The notes under the pieces were generated by a model. It did no database searches. It worked only from the letters and a program-made list of their open reading frames with translations, and was not told the DNA's origin. From an uncultured Eubacteriales bacterium (lineage in GTDB: Bacteria; Bacillota; Clostridia; Oscillospirales; Acutalibacteraceae), in contig CAKSDI010000004.1 in NCBI GenBank assembly GCA_934445035.1, forward strand, positions 124,001-188,000: DNA of 64,000 bases, written 5' to 3'. Positions 43,374 through 51,087 of this stretch are shown here, piece by piece. The stretch's first letter is position 1. Each line of letters opens with the position of its first letter. Position numbers and translations under genes: made by a program.

Positions 43374-44856
43374 ACTTTCCGTTTTTTATCACGAATGAAA
43401 AATCGATATAGCCGTTAAAGCTGTCGAATTCAAATTCCGTGATGTTTTTATTATATACGATATTAGTTGAATCAAATGCGAGAGGAATTATTCTTCCCGA
43501 TCTTAAAATATTGTTTTGTGCCGAAATATAATCCGAAGTATCGGATATTCCGAAATTTTTAAGATACTCGCTTATATTTTTTCCCGTAGCTTTAACAGGG
43601 AATATGGCAAACGGAAGACTGAAAGCGGCAAGCTCGGTTTTTAACTGATCGTAATTATCGCTCGGCTTTATATTTATAAAAGCGCTTAAGTTTTGCTGCC
43701 AGTGGGATACCGTGAGTGTTGAGATCTCTTTTATTATCTCGTCGTCGAAATAATAAAGAGTGGAGGCGGGAAAGGCTTTGTTTTCCGTTCCTTTCACTGT
43801 GTTAAAAAGCAGTTCTTTCGCTTTTTCGATATTATATTCGCTAGTTTGCCCCGATTGATCGATATCTAAAGAAAGCGCGCCCGGATATATTCCCGAAGCT
43901 TTTCTTACAGGCGGATTTAAAGCGTCTTTATACACCGATTCGCCCGTTGCGTAAGAAAAAGCCTTTGCGCAGTTTTGATCGTATTCTTTCCCGATAGTTA
44001 AAAATATGCACTTATTTTCCGCAGATTTATAGGATAGCCCCGAAGATACGGCTGATTTTATCTCGGAGGTTTCGATAAATCCCATATCCACTGCATTCGA
44101 ATTTGCAAGTGATGATATGCTTTCCTCCGTATTGCAGGAGAGAAATACTGAGGCGTTCATATTTTCAAAATCGCCTTTATAATTTTCATTTGTATAAAGC
44201 CTTATTCCGAAATCCTCGGAATTCCATTTGCCTACGAAGTACGAGCCGTTTGAAAGGGTGTATTTTCTTTCAAGTCCGTATTTTCCCTTGCTTTCTTTGA
44301 AAAACTTTTCGTTGCAGGGCATACATACGGAGGTCGTTAAAGTGTCAAGAAAATATTCGTCTTCCTGCTCTAAGGTTACAGTTAAAGTCCGTTCGTCTGA
44401 TGCCGAAACGCCGAGCTCATCCGATGATTTTTTGCCGCTTAATATCAAAGAAGCATTTTTAATATTTTTCAGTCTGTCGGCAAAAGGCGCCTCTGTTTCG
44501 GGTGAAACCGCTCTTTTTAGTGCAAACTCGAAATCGGCGGCTGTGAGCTTTGTCCCGTCGTAATACTGACTGTTTTTCCTTAAATGAAAAGTATAAGTAA
44601 GCCCCTGCTTTTCATAGCTTTCCGCCGCACCGCTTACGATCTTTCCGCTTTTATCCTTTCTTAAAAGCCCCTCGTAAATATTTCTTATTATAAGAAGCTC
44701 GTTATCATCTTTAGCTGTCTGCGGATCAAGAGTATCGGGAACGGCGCTTAAATTAAAATATATGCATTCCTTTTTATATGCCTTGCCGCAGCCTGCAAAA
44801 ACGCCCGAAACTGCCGCTATCAGCACAAAAAGGAAAATATTTTTAAAAAATTTCAT
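43372..44856 (-). CDS. Family-5 (peptide/nickel-type) extracellular solute-binding lipoprotein
   Basis: The 494-residue protein has a lipoprotein signal peptide (hydrophobic ~7-20; lipobox GVFAGC). The SBP_bac_5 opening NLSAVPDTLDPQTAKD...IIRNIYEGLL and the GKIVSGAAESYEKQGLTYTFHLRKN segment follow. A later ADFEFALKRAVSPET, FADRLKNI and SNGSYFVGKW also fit OppA/MppA-type binding proteins. It would capture oligopeptides outside the cell, but no Opp permease or ATPase genes lie nearby. It has its own promoter (TTGAAA-N17-TATAAT) and shares a terminator with the transketolase operon. RBS GAGGTGA. Confidence 0.85.
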   Translation of the reverse strand: MKFFKNIFLFVLIAAVSGVFAGCGKAYKKECIYFNLSAVPDTLDPQTAKDDNELLIIRNIYEGLLRKDKSGKIVSGAAESYEKQGLTYTFHLRKNSQYYDGTKLTAADFEFALKRAVSPETEAPFADRLKNIKNASLILSGKKSSDELGVSASDERTLTVTLEQEDEYFLDTLTTSVCMPCNEKFFKESKGKYGLERKYTLSNGSYFVGKWNSEDFGIRLYTNENYKGDFENMNASVFLSCNTEESISSLANSNAVDMGFIETSEIKSAVSSGLSYKSAENKCIFLTIGKEYDQNCAKAFSYATGESVYKDALNPPVRKASGIYPGALSLDIDQSGQTSEYNIEKAKELLFNTVKGTENKAFPASTLYYFDDEIIKEISTLTVSHWQQNLSAFINIKPSDNYDQLKTELAAFSLPFAIFPVKATGKNISEYLKNFGISDTSDYISAQNNILRSGRIIPLAFDSTNIVYNKNITEFEFDSFNGYIDFSFVIKNGK

Positions 44857-44871
44857 AAAATCACCTCATTA

Positions 44872-44900
44872 ATTATATATTAAGGATAAAATTTTTTCAA
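44872..44900 (-). promoter_or_regulatory. Sigma-A promoter of the peptide-binding lipoprotein gene
   Basis: On the minus strand TTGAAA, 17 bases, then consensus TATAAT, about 16 bases upstream of the ATG. It is divergent from the ylxM promoter 18 bases away. Confidence 0.65.
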
Positions 44901-44917
44901 GGTGTAAAGAAAAAAAC

Positions 44918-44946
44918 TTGACAGCGGGTTTAAGGTGTGTTAAAAT
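44918..44946 (+). promoter_or_regulatory. Sigma-A promoter of ylxM-ffh
   Basis: Consensus TTGACA at 44918, exactly 17 bases, TAAAAT at 44941. It drives ylxM, ffh and probably the ribosomal/tRNA maturation genes beyond. Confidence 0.8.
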
Positions 44947-44965
44947 ATGCCGAGAGGTGTTAAGT

Positions 44966-45274
44966 TTGGAAAAAGATCTTAATATTTCTTCACTTATCGA
45001 TGTTTACGGCAATTTTTTAAGCAAAAAGCAAAAAGAGCTTTGCATTTACTATTTTTTTGATGATCTTTCGCTCGGTGAAATAGCTGAAAACGAGGGGATA
45101 ACCAGGCAGGGCGTCTGCGATCACATTAAAAGAGCGCAGGAATCACTTTATAAAATGGAAAATGAATGCGGATATTTAAAAAAGTTCAAAGAGCTTAAAA
45201 GCTTGTGCCGGGAGGCAAAAGAGGGAAAAGAGTCCTCGCTTGAAAAAATGTTTGAAATAATAGAATCGCTTTAA
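44966..45274 (+). CDS. ylxM: YlxM-family putative DNA-binding protein of the SRP operon
   Basis: The 102-residue protein starts at TTG 44966, 8 bases after GAGAGG. It is all helical with an RNA-polymerase-sigma-like helix-turn-helix: FLSKKQKELCIYYFFDDLSLGEIAENEGITRQGVCDHIKRAQ in outline (residues ~13-55). The UPF0122/YlxM family is encoded just before ffh in most Firmicutes and is thought to bind the SRP or regulate its operon. It ends 12 bases before ffh. An upstream in-frame extension to 44918 overlaps the promoter and is not real. Confidence 0.9.
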   Translation: MEKDLNISSLIDVYGNFLSKKQKELCIYYFFDDLSLGEIAENEGITRQGVCDHIKRAQESLYKMENECGYLKKFKELKSLCREAKEGKESSLEKMFEIIESL

Positions 45275-45286
45275 GGAGGTTTTCGT

Positions 45287-46633
45287 TTGGCTTTTAATAA
45301 TTTGCAGGATAAGCTTTCCGGAGTTTTTAAAAAGCTCCGAAATAAAGGAAAAATTTCCGAGAGCGATGTTAAAGAGGCTATGAGGGAAGTCCGCCTGGCT
45401 CTTTTGGAGGCGGATGTTAACTACAAGGTCGCAAAGGATTTTACAAATAAAGTAGCCGAAAAGTGCATAGGCGAAAAGGTTTTTGAAAGCCTCACCGCTT
45501 CGCAGATGATATTTAAAATTGTCCGTGATGAGCTCACAGAGCTTATGGGCAGCGAGCAAAGCTATCTTAAAACCTCTTCAAAGCTTCCCACAGTTATTAT
45601 GATGTGCGGTCTGCAGGGTTCGGGTAAAACCACCCACAGCGCAAAGCTTGCAAAATATCTTAAGAAAAAGGGATCAAGACCGCTTCTCGTCGCCTGCGAT
45701 ATTTACAGACCTGCGGCGATAGAGCAGTTAAAGGTCGTAGGGAATGCGGTCAATGCGCCTGTTTTTGAAATGGGAACGCAAAAGCCCGAAAAAATAGCCG
45801 CGGAGGCTGTAAAGCACGCGAGAGATTACGGTTATGATTATGTAATTTTGGACACAGCCGGCCGACTTCATATAGATTCGGACCTTATGGACGAATTAAA
45901 GAGAATAACGGAGACTGTCGATGTAACTGACACGGTTTTGGTCATCGATTCGATGATAGGTCAGGACGCGGTGAATGTTGCGAAAGCTTTTAACGATATT
46001 CTTGAAATTGACGGCGTTATAATCACCAAGCTTGACGGCGATACGAGAGGCGGCGCGGCGCTCAGCGTTAAAGCGGTCACCGGAAAGCCGATATTGTTTG
46101 CCGGCACAGGCGAAAAGCTTGATGACCTTGAGGAATTCCACCCTGACAGAATGGCTTCGAGAATTCTCGGAATGGGCGATGTTTTTTCCCTTATTGAAAA
46201 GGTTGAAAGCGAGCTTGACGAGAAAAAAGCCGAGGAAACCGCCAAAAGGCTCCAGGAAAATAAATTTGATATGAACGATCTGCTTGCTCAATTCCAGCAG
46301 ATAAAGAAGATGGGAAGTATAAAAAGTCTTCTTTCGATGATACCCGGAATGGAAAGCAAGCTTAAAGATGTTGATATAGACGACAGGCAGATGTTAAGAG
46401 TCGAGGCGATAATTCAGTCTATGACTCCGAAAGAGCGCTCGAAACCCGATATTTTAAACGGATCGAGAAAAAGAAGAATTGCCGCCGGCTGCGGACTTAC
46501 CGTGGAAGAGGTAAACCGCCTTATAAAGCAGTATGAGCAGATGAAAAAAATGTTCAAGCAGTTAAACGGCAAGGGTAATAAGCGCAATATGTTAAGAAAT
46601 ATGCGCGGAATGCCAAATAATTTCGGTTTATAA
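45287..46633 (+). CDS. ffh: Signal recognition particle protein Ffh
   Basis: The 448-residue protein starts at TTG after AAGGAGG. It has an N domain (four helices, about 1-90), a G domain with GLQGSGKTTHSAKLA (G1), ACDIYRPAAIEQL, DTAGRLHID (G3), TKLDGDTRGGAAL (G4) and FAGTGEKLDDLE, and a Met-rich M domain (about 300-448; MIPGM, RMLRVEAIIQSMTPKER). The M domain binds 4.5S RNA and signal sequences. It targets nascent membrane and secreted proteins to FtsY and SecYEG. It follows ylxM as in other Firmicutes. Confidence 0.96.
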   Translation: MAFNNLQDKLSGVFKKLRNKGKISESDVKEAMREVRLALLEADVNYKVAKDFTNKVAEKCIGEKVFESLTASQMIFKIVRDELTELMGSEQSYLKTSSKLPTVIMMCGLQGSGKTTHSAKLAKYLKKKGSRPLLVACDIYRPAAIEQLKVVGNAVNAPVFEMGTQKPEKIAAEAVKHARDYGYDYVILDTAGRLHIDSDLMDELKRITETVDVTDTVLVIDSMIGQDAVNVAKAFNDILEIDGVIITKLDGDTRGGAALSVKAVTGKPILFAGTGEKLDDLEEFHPDRMASRILGMGDVFSLIEKVESELDEKKAEETAKRLQENKFDMNDLLAQFQQIKKMGSIKSLLSMIPGMESKLKDVDIDDRQMLRVEAIIQSMTPKERSKPDILNGSRKRRIAAGCGLTVEEVNRLIKQYEQMKKMFKQLNGKGNKRNMLRNMRGMPNNFGL

Positions 46634-46697
46634 GACCTTTTCGGATCAAACCCGCGGTCTTTTAAATATCTATTTTGATTACGGAGGTGCAGTTAAT

Positions 46698-46940
46698 ATG
46701 GCAGTTAAGATCAGACTTCGCAGATTAGGCGCTAAAAAGGCTCCTTTTTACCGTGTAGTTGTTGCTGATTCAAGATTCCCCCGCGACGGCCGTTTCATAG
46801 AAGAAATCGGTTACTATGATCCTAATAAGGATCCGGCAGAGGTTAAGATCGACGGCGACAAAGCAAAGCAGTGGATAGCAAACGGCGCTCAGCCCACAGA
46901 TACCGTTAAAGCTTTACTTAAGAAAAACGGTGTTCTTTAA
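46698..46940 (+). CDS. rpsP: 30S ribosomal protein S16
   Basis: The 80-residue protein has the classic start AVKIRLRRLGAKKAPFYRVVVADSR and the FIEEIGYYDPN and AQPTDTVKALLKK motifs. It is an early-assembly protein of the small ribosomal subunit. RBS ACGGAGGTG. It follows ffh and precedes khpA, rimM and trmD, the usual ffh-rpsP-rimM-trmD order of Firmicutes. A weak hairpin (AAGACC/GGTCTT) lies in the gap before it. Confidence 0.96.
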   Translation: MAVKIRLRRLGAKKAPFYRVVVADSRFPRDGRFIEEIGYYDPNKDPAEVKIDGDKAKQWIANGAQPTDTVKALLKKNGVL

Positions 46941-47009
46941 TCTTTTGTCAGCCGAATTTGAAGTAGCGGTATAAAAAATTATTCCGCTATCTAAGGAGTT
47001 TAAAAATTT

Positions 47010-47243
47010 ATGCAGGAACTTTTAGTTTCCATAGCGTCGGGACTTGTTAAAAATCCCGAAGAAGTATCAGTCGTTGCGGACGAACCTAACGCAGAAGGCG
47101 TTATCGTTTATCATCTTTCCGTAGCCGAAGAGGATATGGGAAGAGTTATAGGCAAACAGGGTCGCATTGCCAAAGCTATCAGAACGGTTATGCGCTCCGC
47201 CGCTAACCGTAACGGTCAGAAAATTTCGGTTGAGATAGACTGA
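47010..47243 (+). CDS. khpA: KH-domain RNA-binding protein KhpA
   Basis: The 77-residue protein is a single KH domain with the GxxG-type loop in GRVIGKQGRIAKAIRTVMRSAA (about residues 44-65). KhpA (YlqC) acts with KhpB/Jag in post-transcriptional control linked to cell elongation in Streptococcus and other Firmicutes. It lies between rpsP and rimM, its normal place. RBS TAAGGAG. A terminator-like hairpin follows, so expression of rimM-trmD may be separately set. Confidence 0.92.
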   Translation: MQELLVSIASGLVKNPEEVSVVADEPNAEGVIVYHLSVAEEDMGRVIGKQGRIAKAIRTVMRSAANRNGQKISVEID

Positions 47244-47263
47244 TTTTGGCTTAAAGACTGTCG

Positions 47264-47308
47264 GGGGCTGTAAAAAAATTCGCGTTTTTTTACAGCCCCT
47301 TGAATTTT
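47264..47308 (+). terminator. Strong hairpin between khpA and rimM
   Basis: GGGGCTGTAAAAAAA pairs perfectly with TTTTTTTACAGCCCC around TTCGCG (15 bp), followed by TTGAATTTT. The T-tract is weak, so this may act as a partial terminator or an mRNA stabiliser inside the operon. Confidence 0.6.
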
Positions 47309-47328
47309 CTATTCAGGAGGAAAAGACT

Positions 47329-47841
47329 TTGAAAAAGGAATTTCTTGAAGTTGGAAAAATAGTGGGTACTCACGGCATAAAAGGCGCTGTGAGAATAGAT
47401 CCCTGGGCGGACAGCGCCGAGAGCATATGCGATTTTAAAAGAATGTTTATCGACAGCGATAAAAAGGAACTGCGGATTTTATCCATAAAACCGCACGGCA
47501 GAATTGCTCTGTGCGAATTTGACGGAACCGACAGTATCGAAAAAGCAGAGAAATTAAGGGGTAAAACCGTTTATATAAAAAGGGAAGACGCTTCTCTTGA
47601 CAAAGACAGGTACTTTGTAGAGGAACTTATAGGCTGCAAGGTCTACGATATTGCCGATAATAAGTATTTAGGCGATATCTGCGAGGTTTCAAAAACAGGC
47701 GCCAATGATGTGTGGCATATTAAAAACGAAAGCGGAGAGTATCTTATCCCTGTGATTGAAGATGTTGTAAAATCGGTCGATATCGACTCGGAAAAGGTCT
47801 TGATCTCGCCGCTGAAAGGAATTTTTGACAATGCGGATTGA
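47329..47841 (+). CDS. rimM: 16S rRNA processing protein RimM
   Basis: The 170-residue protein has an N-terminal RimM domain (LEVGKIVGTHGIKGAVRIDPWAD in outline) and a PRC-barrel C-terminal domain (about 95-165; YFVEELIGCKVYDI and YLIPVIEDVVKSVDID). It assists 30S assembly by binding S19 near the head of the subunit. The TTG start follows CAGGAGGA by 8 bases. It overlaps trmD by 11 bases. Confidence 0.93.
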   Translation: MKKEFLEVGKIVGTHGIKGAVRIDPWADSAESICDFKRMFIDSDKKELRILSIKPHGRIALCEFDGTDSIEKAEKLRGKTVYIKREDASLDKDRYFVEELIGCKVYDIADNKYLGDICEVSKTGANDVWHIKNESGEYLIPVIEDVVKSVDIDSEKVLISPLKGIFDNAD

Positions 47842-48544
47842 TATTATGACGCTCTTTCCCGATATGTGCAACAGCGTAATAAGCGAGAGCATTATAGGAA
47901 GAGCGATAAAAGCCGGAAAGGTCGAAATCGTTTGCACGGATATTCGTGACTTTGCGGGGAATAAACATAATAAGGTCGATGATTCTCCTTACGGCGGCGG
48001 AATGGGTATGATAATGGCGGCAAACCCTATATATGACTGCTATAAAAGCCTTTATTCATCTGATGAAAATAAGCCGCACCTTGTATATATGTCGCCTAAA
48101 GGCAGGACTCTTGATCAGAAAAAGGTCATTGAGTTATCAAAGCTTGACAGACTTGTTATCCTCTGCGGTCATTATGAGGGGATAGATGAAAGGGTAATTG
48201 AAGAGATAGTCGATGAAGAAATATCCGTAGGCGATTATGTTTTAACAGGCGGCGAGCTGCCTGCTCTTACTCTTGCAGACGCGGTCTGCAGAATGCTTCC
48301 CGGCGTTTTATCGGAGGATATCTGCTTTGAAGAAGAAAGCCATTTCGGAGGTCTTTTAGAATATCCGCAGTATACAAGACCGGCTGTCTGGAAAGACAGG
48401 GCGGTGCCGGAAGTATTGCTTTCGGGAGATCATAAAAAGATTGCCGATTGGAGATTTCAAAGAGAACTTGAAATCACTTCGGAGCGCAGACCGGATATGT
48501 ATAAAAAATTTATGGAACGCACAGGTAACAAATCACCCAAATAG
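47831..48544 (+). CDS. trmD: tRNA (guanine-N1)-methyltransferase TrmD
   Basis: The 237-residue protein starts at ATG 47831 (MRIDIMTLFPDMC); a TTG six bases earlier is less likely. It shows the SPOUT knot: DSPYGGGMGMIM, LCGHYEGIDERVIE, SVGDYVLTGGELPAL and HFGGLLEYPQYTRP. It methylates G37 of tRNAs to prevent frameshifting. It is translationally coupled to rimM. The C-terminal helical part is typical. No rplS follows, unlike in many bacteria; the next gene is ptsH with its own promoter. Confidence 0.95.
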   Translation: MRIDIMTLFPDMCNSVISESIIGRAIKAGKVEIVCTDIRDFAGNKHNKVDDSPYGGGMGMIMAANPIYDCYKSLYSSDENKPHLVYMSPKGRTLDQKKVIELSKLDRLVILCGHYEGIDERVIEEIVDEEISVGDYVLTGGELPALTLADAVCRMLPGVLSEDICFEEESHFGGLLEYPQYTRPAVWKDRAVPEVLLSGDHKKIADWRFQRELEITSERRPDMYKKFMERTGNKSPK

Positions 48545-48630
48545 CAACAGTTTTTTACATCATTTTCACCAAATCGTGAGTAAAAAACGATAAAAACATT
48601 GGAAAAATATTAGAACTTATTAACAAATTG

Positions 48631-48658
48631 TTGACGATTTCATTAAATGTGGTATAAT
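48631..48658 (+). promoter_or_regulatory. Sigma-A promoter of ptsH
   Basis: TTGACG at 48631, 16 bases, consensus TATAAT at 48653. It lies ~50 bases before the ptsH ATG. Just upstream, GTTTTTTAC (48549) and GTAAAAAAC (48580) are complementary and could form a weak stem after trmD. Confidence 0.7.
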
Positions 48659-48710
48659 CTATATATCGCGTGAAATGATTTTTACCTTTTTCGAGATAAG
48701 GAGAATTTAT

Positions 48711-48974
48711 ATGTGTGTTAAAGATGTTGTTATAAAAAACCAGGTTGGTCTTCATGCCCGTCCTGCTACCTTTTTTATTCAAAAGGCAAATGAATACAAG
48801 TCTTCTATCTGGGTTGAAAAGGATGAAAGAAAAGTAAACGCTAAGAGCCTTTTGGGCGTTCTTTCGCTCGGAATCGTCGGAGGAGCTACTATCCGCATTA
48901 TTGCTGACGGCTCTGATGAGAAAGAAGCGCTTGACGGTCTTGTTGCTCTCGTTGATTCGGGATTTTCTGACTGA
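48711..48974 (+). CDS. ptsH: Phosphocarrier protein HPr
   Basis: The 87-residue protein has the phosphorylated His15 in QVGLHARPAT and the regulatory Ser46 in NAKSLLGVLSLG, so it is a true HPr and not Crh, which lacks His15. HPr passes phosphate from enzyme I to sugar-specific PTS enzymes, and HPr-Ser-P is the CcpA co-repressor in Firmicutes. RBS AAGGAG, with ATG 7 bases on. It is monocistronic with its own promoter; no ptsI is adjacent. Confidence 0.93.
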   Translation: MCVKDVVIKNQVGLHARPATFFIQKANEYKSSIWVEKDERKVNAKSLLGVLSLGIVGGATIRIIADGSDEKEALDGLVALVDSGFSD

Positions 48975-49014
48975 TTATGATTTCGCCCGATCGCTTTTGC
49001 GGTCGGTTACATAG

Positions 49015-49090
49015 CCGGGTGTGGCGCAGCTGGTAGCGCGCTTGACTGGGGGTCAAGAGGCCGCAGGTTCAAGTCCTGTCACTCGGACCA
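49015..49090 (+). tRNA. tRNA-Pro (anticodon GGG)
   Basis: A full cloverleaf is visible: acceptor CCGGGTG with CACTCGG (one G-T), a GCGC/GCGC D-stem, anticodon stem CTTGA/TCAAG with loop CTGGGGG giving anticodon GGG at 49048-49050, a T-loop in GTTCAAGTC, and an encoded CCA. It reads CCC and CCU. A strong terminator follows directly. Confidence 0.95.
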
Positions 49091-49092
49091 AA

Positions 49093-49137
49093 AAGAAGCG
49101 GCAATTTTCTTACAGAAAATTGCCGCTTCTTTGTTTT
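49093..49137 (+). terminator. Terminator after tRNA-Pro
   Basis: AAGAAGCGGCAATTTTC pairs with GAAAATTGCCGCTTCTT around TTACA (17 bp), followed by TGTTTT. Confidence 0.9.
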
Positions 49138-49160
49138 CCGAAATAAAAGTTGTTATGGCA

Positions 49161-49173
49161 TAGACAATACAAT
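49161..49173 (+). repeat. MITE end-like motif (TAGACAATACAAT)
   Basis: Thirteen bases identical to the outer end of the MITE at 27821, including the TA. No matching inverted copy of good quality was found downstream; ATTGTAT at 49452 is the only trace. It may be a solo end or decayed element, or chance in AT-rich sequence. Confidence 0.35.
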
Positions 49174-49200
49174 TAAATACACCTTTTGGAGGGAAATAAT

Positions 49201-49449
49201 ATGAAGTATCTTGATTGTGTAGAACTTATTGTTGAAAAAGAGGAATATGCAAAATATGGCTTTCACAAAGGTATGACGGGCGTTATTTGGTTAGAAGAAT
49301 CAATTAACGGAACTTGGGATGTCTTTTTTGACTTATTAGGTGAGCATGCTCCGATTGGTGATATTTCCATTAATGAGGAAGATTTGAAACTTATTCCCAG
49401 AATTGATGTAAGACTTAACGAACAAATAAAAGCTAAATTCGGTGATTAA
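49201..49449 (+). CDS. DUF4926-like small protein
   Basis: The 82-residue protein starts at ATG with GGAGGG 7 bases upstream. It looks like a DUF4926-type small beta-barrel: LDCVELIVEKEEYAKYGFHKGMTGVIW, with the Gly-rich turn of an SH3/KOW-like fold, then NGTWDVFFDLLGE. The gene is visibly AT-richer than its neighbours, uses more A/T-ending codons, and sits alone between a tRNA terminator and its own terminator. Relatives occur beside toxin or effector genes in some genomes, but no toxin is adjacent here. Function unknown; acquisition by transfer is likely. Confidence 0.65.
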   Translation: MKYLDCVELIVEKEEYAKYGFHKGMTGVIWLEESINGTWDVFFDLLGEHAPIGDISINEEDLKLIPRIDVRLNEQIKAKFGD

Positions 49450-49534
49450 AATATTGTATAGATATAATATCATATGTTATTAGGTAGGCGTTCAAATCCT
49501 TACAAAAAAAGTTTTCACATCTTTTTGTAATTTG

Positions 49535-49568
49535 CAGAGCCTTATTTATAGTAGGGCTCTGTTTTTTT
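49535..49568 (+). terminator. Terminator after the DUF4926-like gene
   Basis: CAGAGCC (49535) pairs with GGCTCTG (49555) and is followed by seven T. A second, weaker hairpin (TTACAAAAA with TTTTTGTAA) lies just before it at 49500. Confidence 0.75.
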
Positions 49569-49582
49569 ATTGAGGTTAGTTT

Positions 49583-50062
49583 ATGACTAAAGAAGAAAAG
49601 CAATTATATGATAAAGCCTATTCCTTTGCCGAAAAAATGCATTCGGGGCAAAAAAGAATAGGCGGCGAGCCTTATATAACTCATCCGAAAGCAGTTGCAG
49701 ATATGATGATTAAAGAAGATCTGCCGATAGAGTATGTTTTGACGGCTCTTTTTCACGACCTTTTGGAGGATACTAAAGCGGAAGAATCGCAGATCCTCGA
49801 ACTCGGCGGGGAAGAAGTGCTTAAAGCCGTTAAGCTGCTCACAAAAGAAAAAGGCTATAATATGAGCGATTATGTGAGCCGAATAAGAAATAATCCTATA
49901 GCCTTTAAGGTGAAGGGTGCGGACAGGCTTCACAATTTAAAAAGCGCTTTTTGCGCGAGCAAAGAATTTAAAAAACGCTATATCGAGGAAACAAGCGAAT
50001 GGTATATGGACTTCTCGCCTGAAATTCCAAAGGCATTAAGTGAACTTAAAAAAAGCTTTTGA
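49583..50062 (+). CDS. Stand-alone HD-domain (p)ppGpp hydrolase-like protein (MESH1/SAH type)
   Basis: The 159-residue protein matches the hydrolase domain of Rel/SpoT with no synthetase, TGS or ACT domain. It has HSGQKRIGGEPYITHPKAVA (metal His), ALFHDLLEDT (HD pair then ED, about residues 54-59) and KGADRLHNLKSA (Asp/Arg/His/Asn motif). Stand-alone versions are small alarmone hydrolases, which remove the 3'-pyrophosphate of (p)ppGpp. It lies between an AT-rich single gene and the pst operon. Its terminator overlaps the stop codon. The ribosome site (TGAGGTTAG) is acceptable. The alarmone role is inferred from motifs. Confidence 0.78.
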   Translation: MTKEEKQLYDKAYSFAEKMHSGQKRIGGEPYITHPKAVADMMIKEDLPIEYVLTALFHDLLEDTKAEESQILELGGEEVLKAVKLLTKEKGYNMSDYVSRIRNNPIAFKVKGADRLHNLKSAFCASKEFKKRYIEETSEWYMDFSPEIPKALSELKKSF

Positions 50063-50088
50063 CAAGAAAATTTGTCAAAGGCTTTTTA
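50054..50088 (+). terminator. Terminator after the HD-domain gene
   Basis: AGCTTTTGACAA pairs with TTGTCAAAGGCT (one wobble) around GAAAAT, then TTTTATTTT. The left arm overlaps the last codons and stop. Confidence 0.82.
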
Positions 50089-50100
50089 TTTTACACAGAT

Positions 50101-50144
50101 TTAACGAAAATCTGATTACAGAATTAACATAGGGGAAATATAAT
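50101..50144 (+). promoter_or_regulatory. pstS promoter with Pho-box-like repeats
   Basis: TATAAT at 50139 is preceded after 17 bases by a weak -35 (TTACAG at 50116). TTAACG (50101) and TTAACA (50124) resemble PhoP half-sites (TTNACA), but the spacing fits the 11-base period only roughly. A PhoP-controlled promoter would be expected for a pst operon linked to its own two-component pair. Confidence 0.5.
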
Positions 50145-50175
50145 GGTGGCAGACAAATGAGAAAGGATGAAAGAA

Positions 50176-51072
50176 ATGAAAAAAGCAAAAGTATTGAGTT
50201 TAGGACTTGCCGGATTGATGATGGTCGGCGCGCTGACCGGCTGCGGCGCTAAGAAAGACAGCGGAAACGGAAAAGGAAATGTATCTGATACGATCTCTGT
50301 TCTTACAAGAGAAGAAGGCTCGGGAACAAGAGGAGCTTTTATCGAGCTTACCGGAATTGAAGAAAAAGACGCGAGCGGAAATAAAGTAGATAAAACGATT
50401 ACCTCCGCAGAAACCACAAACTCCACCTCGGTTATGATAACCACAGTTGAGGGTAACAAATCGGCTATAGGATATATCTCGCTCGGATCGCTTGATAAGA
50501 AAAAGGTAAAAGCCTTAAAGGTTGACGGCAGCGAGGCAACCGCCGAAAATGTTAAGAACGGCACTTACAAGGTTGCAAGACCTTTCAATATCGCAACAAA
50601 GGGCGAGGCAAAGGGAATTGCGGCTGACTTCATCAAGTTCATTTTGAGCGACGAGGGTCAGGCAGTAGTTGAGAAAAACGGTTATATCTCCGAGGGCTCG
50701 GCAGGCGCTTACACCGCGGCAAAGCTTAAAGGAAAGATCTCCGTCGGCGGATCTTCTTCGGTAACGCCTGTTATGGAAAAGCTCAAAGAAGCATACATCA
50801 AGCTTAACCCCGATGTTACAATAGATGTTCAGCAAAACGACTCTTCTTCGGGAATGAAAGGCGCTATCGACGGAATCTATGACATCGGAATGGCTTCACG
50901 CGATGTAAAAGACAGCGAGAAAGACGGCGGACTTGTTTCGCAGAAGATCGCTCTTGACGGTATAGCGGTTATCGTAAACTTAGAAAACAGCAATATCGAC
51001 GACATCACTACCGATCAGATAAAGGATATCTACACCGGTGCGGTAACGCTCTGGAGCGAGCTTAAAAAATAA
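50176..51072 (+). CDS. pstS: Phosphate-binding lipoprotein PstS with permuted lobe order
   Basis: The ~298-residue protein starts at ATG 50176, 8 bases after AGAAAGGA; ATG 50167 abuts that site. A lipoprotein signal peptide ends in LTGC. The motif SVLTREEGSGTRGAF, which lies mid-protein in standard PstS, comes first here. The parts that normally open the protein (ISVGGSSSVTPVMEKLKEAY and YDIGMASRDVKDSE, then DGIAVIVN and QIKDIYTGAVTLWSEL) come last. The protein is thus a circular permutation of the phosphate-binding fold, a form I have seen in other Clostridia. It captures inorganic phosphate for PstCAB. Confidence 0.9.
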   Translation: MKKAKVLSLGLAGLMMVGALTGCGAKKDSGNGKGNVSDTISVLTREEGSGTRGAFIELTGIEEKDASGNKVDKTITSAETTNSTSVMITTVEGNKSAIGYISLGSLDKKKVKALKVDGSEATAENVKNGTYKVARPFNIATKGEAKGIAADFIKFILSDEGQAVVEKNGYISEGSAGAYTAAKLKGKISVGGSSSVTPVMEKLKEAYIKLNPDVTIDVQQNDSSSGMKGAIDGIYDIGMASRDVKDSEKDGGLVSQKIALDGIAVIVNLENSNIDDITTDQIKDIYTGAVTLWSELKK

Positions 51073-51087
51073 ACCTGCCTTTAAAAG

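Noticed and set aside
46963..46990. Hairpin TAGCGG/CCGCTA between rpsP and khpA
   Set aside because: Short stem, large AT loop and no T-tract; not enough for a terminator or a known regulatory element.
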